DNA of 30,361 nt. Origin: an uncultured Bacilli bacterium. Its GTDB lineage: Bacteria > Bacillota_I > Bacilli_A > RF39 > UBA660. The stretch is taken from the NCBI GenBank assembly GCA_947623755.1, contig CANQHB010000002.1, forward strand, positions 1 through 30,361. The letters are read 5' to 3'. Every line of letters begins with the position of its first letter. Position 1 is the stretch's first letter. The notes under the pieces are model-generated. The model worked only from the letters and a program-made list of their open reading frames with translations. It did no database searches and was not told where the DNA came from. Shown piece by piece: positions 29,300 to 30,361 of this stretch. A program made the translations under genes and the position numbers.

Positions 29300-29325
29300 A
29301 ATACTTAAGAACAAGTATTTTTTTT
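29300..29325 (+). terminator. Bidirectional terminator after hemW
   Basis: AATACTT (29300-29306) pairs with AAGTATT (29313-29319). A T-run follows on the plus strand and an A-run precedes it, so it works in both directions and also ends the convergent HTH gene. Confidence 0.85.
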
Positions 29326-29785
29326 AATTTTCTTGTAAATATTTAGGTTTAGCAGTTCTGCCTAATAAGTAATCCGCGGAGATATGATATTTTTGACAGA
29401 TTACATATAAATAGTTGGTAGCTATGGCATTTATTCCTCTTTCGTAAGAAGAAATAGTGGTAAAGGAAGTATTTAGGAAATTAGCTAAATCAGTTTGAGT
29501 TATTTTTAATTCTTTTCTTATTTCTTTAAGACGTTTACCACTTAATTGTTTATCTATTTCTAGAGAAGTGATGGGTTTATAATTTTTTTGATTAGTAAAA
29601 TCAAAGATATAATCTAGTGAGACATGGTAGTAGTTTATTAGTGATACTAAATGTTTAATGGGAATAGTTATATAATCATTTTCGTAGTGGCCATACTGGC
29701 TTCTATCTATACCAATAATATTAGCAATATCAGTTTTGGTTAAACCAATTCTTTCTCGAAGATTTTTTAATTTATCTGGATACAT
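29324..29785 (-). CDS. XRE-family regulator with two helix-turn-helix domains
   Basis: 153 residues with GGTGAAG upstream of the ATG. Two Cro/C1-type HTH domains are in tandem. The first (about 5-62) has LKNLRERIGLTKTDIANIIGIDRSQYGHYEND; the second (about 83-143) has LKEIRKELKITQTDLANFLNTSFTTISSYERG. A short linker (TNQKNYKPITSLEIDKQ) joins them, and there is no extra sensor domain. This looks like a DNA-binding repressor, perhaps acting as a monomer on two half-sites. It is divergent from the surface-protein gene at 29953, which makes that gene a possible target. The stop lies in the bidirectional terminator. Confidence 0.85.
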   Translation of the reverse strand: MYPDKLKNLRERIGLTKTDIANIIGIDRSQYGHYENDYITIPIKHLVSLINYYHVSLDYIFDFTNQKNYKPITSLEIDKQLSGKRLKEIRKELKITQTDLANFLNTSFTTISSYERGINAIATNYLYVICQKYHISADYLLGRTAKPKYLQEN

Positions 29786-29859
29786 TTTACTTCACCATTA
29801 TAATTTTCTCATGTAATTTATTAAAATAATTAAAAGTGGGACAAATAATGTAATTTTTA

Positions 29860-29888
29860 TTGACTTTTATGATAACAGAGTTTATAAT
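29860..29888 (+). promoter_or_regulatory. Sigma-A promoter of the partial surface-protein gene
   Basis: TTGACT (29860-29865), a 17-nt spacer and TATAAT (29883-29888). The leader to the ATG is about 58 nt. Confidence 0.75.
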
Positions 29889-29952
29889 TTTAATATAAAG
29901 TAGAAATTTCTAAGATAATCATAAAAGTTAAAAGAATAGGAGAAACAAAAAA

Positions 29953-30361
29953 ATGAAAATTGAAAAATTGGATTATGGGTATGGAAAGAAAAAGGTCAAA
30001 ATTGCCTTTTTATGCGGTTTTATCTTATGTGCTTTTGTATTAATTTTAATTAATTATTATGTAAGTAAGGCTGCATACAGAAAGACCCAAAGTGTACAAT
30101 TAGCAAATGGAACAGTAAATTATAGTTTAGTAGATTTTGAAGTAGTAGAAATAAAGATAGATGATAAACCAAGTGAAATTATGCCAACTGGAAATTATAA
30201 ATTATTAGAAGATAGTTATTGCACAACTAAGAATAGTCAAAATATTGATGAAAAGGATTCAAATATTAAATTAACATATTTAAATGGGATATTAAACGTT
30301 ACACCTTATACTAAAAAAGGGACAAAATGTCATTTATATTTTTCTAAAATTAGTGGAGAAA
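29953..30361 (+). CDS. Secreted or anchored surface protein, 3' end cut by the window
   Basis: An open frame of 136 codons runs off the end, with AGGAGAAA eight bases before the ATG. The N-terminus is MKIEKLDYGYGKKKVKIA followed by a hydrophobic helix (about 19-36) and a short basic stretch, so it is membrane-anchored or secreted. Residues about 60-133 form a two-cysteine module (NYKLLEDSYC to GTKCHLYFSK) like those in the proteins at 9549 and 10424. It may be followed by further modules outside the window. The divergent XRE gene may regulate it. Confidence 0.6.
   Translation, partial: MKIEKLDYGYGKKKVKIAFLCGFILCAFVLILINYYVSKAAYRKTQSVQLANGTVNYSLVDFEVVEIKIDDKPSEIMPTGNYKLLEDSYCTTKNSQNIDEKDSNIKLTYLNGILNVTPYTKKGTKCHLYFSKISGE

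Noticed and set aside
1..30361. Mycoplasma-type genetic code (UGA as Trp)
   Set aside because: Several genes end in UGA at natural positions (531-533, 20915-20917) and tryptophans in conserved motifs use TGG.

Overview
The window is a strongly AT-rich, densely coded piece of chromosome from a low-GC Gram-positive bacterium (Firmicutes/Bacillota). The evidence is Shine-Dalgarno-led genes, sigma-A promoters with 17-nt spacers, a T-box leader on serS, UGA used as a stop (for example at 531-533 and 20915-20917), and blocks that recall Bacillus gene order: ylbJ/ylbL, tgt/yrzE/yrbG, gerE/gerM, lepA/hemW and rimM/trmD. Several genes are sporulation genes: ylbJ-like, gerM, gerE, spoIIIAH and a SpoIIID-like regulator. 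Many small secreted proteins have no clear family. An uncultured, host-associated, spore-forming-lineage Firmicute fits best, but I cannot name a species.

Layout. 1-4.2 kb: two pilin-like genes, a YlbJ-like membrane protein on the minus strand, a SepM/YlbL PDZ-Lon protease and a TPR protein. 4.2-4.4 kb: tRNA-Leu and a CAU tRNA on the minus strand. 4.5-7.9 kb: two tandem paralogues of unknown function, an unknown gene overlapping a Xer recombinase, and an exported protein. 7.9-13.9 kb: tgt, then surface-protein genes and an Rpn-type nuclease, then yrzE- and yrbG-like genes. 13.9-16.4 kb: two genes of unknown function flanking a type III toxin-antitoxin locus. 16.4-22 kb: T-box-controlled serS followed by RNA and ribosome maturation genes (TrmH-like, rimM, trmD) and small genes. 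22-22.5 kb: a candidate small RNA and tRNA-Arg. 22.5-25 kb: a WG-like protein, then gerM, gerE and spoIIIAH on the minus strand. 25.1-29.3 kb: a CmpB-like membrane protein, lepA, a SpoIIID-like gene and hemW. 29.3-30.4 kb: a double-HTH repressor and the start of another surface-protein gene.

The standout is the type III toxin-antitoxin locus on the minus strand at 14491-15279. It has a consensus promoter, four 51-52-nt direct repeats, a rho-independent terminator, then a 158-residue ToxN/AbiQ/CptN-like endoribonuclease. Each repeat can fold as an H-type pseudoknot, and one repeat carries compensatory changes in the loop-tail helix. This supports a structured, processed RNA antitoxin.

The second theme is sporulation. 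gerE has a SigK-like promoter, and gerM and spoIIIAH have SigE-like promoters. spoIIIAH stands alone, outside a spoIIIA operon.

Several first-in-frame starts are too early because the open frame runs back through a promoter, a T-box or the antitoxin repeats. I moved those starts to the codon behind a good ribosome-binding site and say so in each entry.
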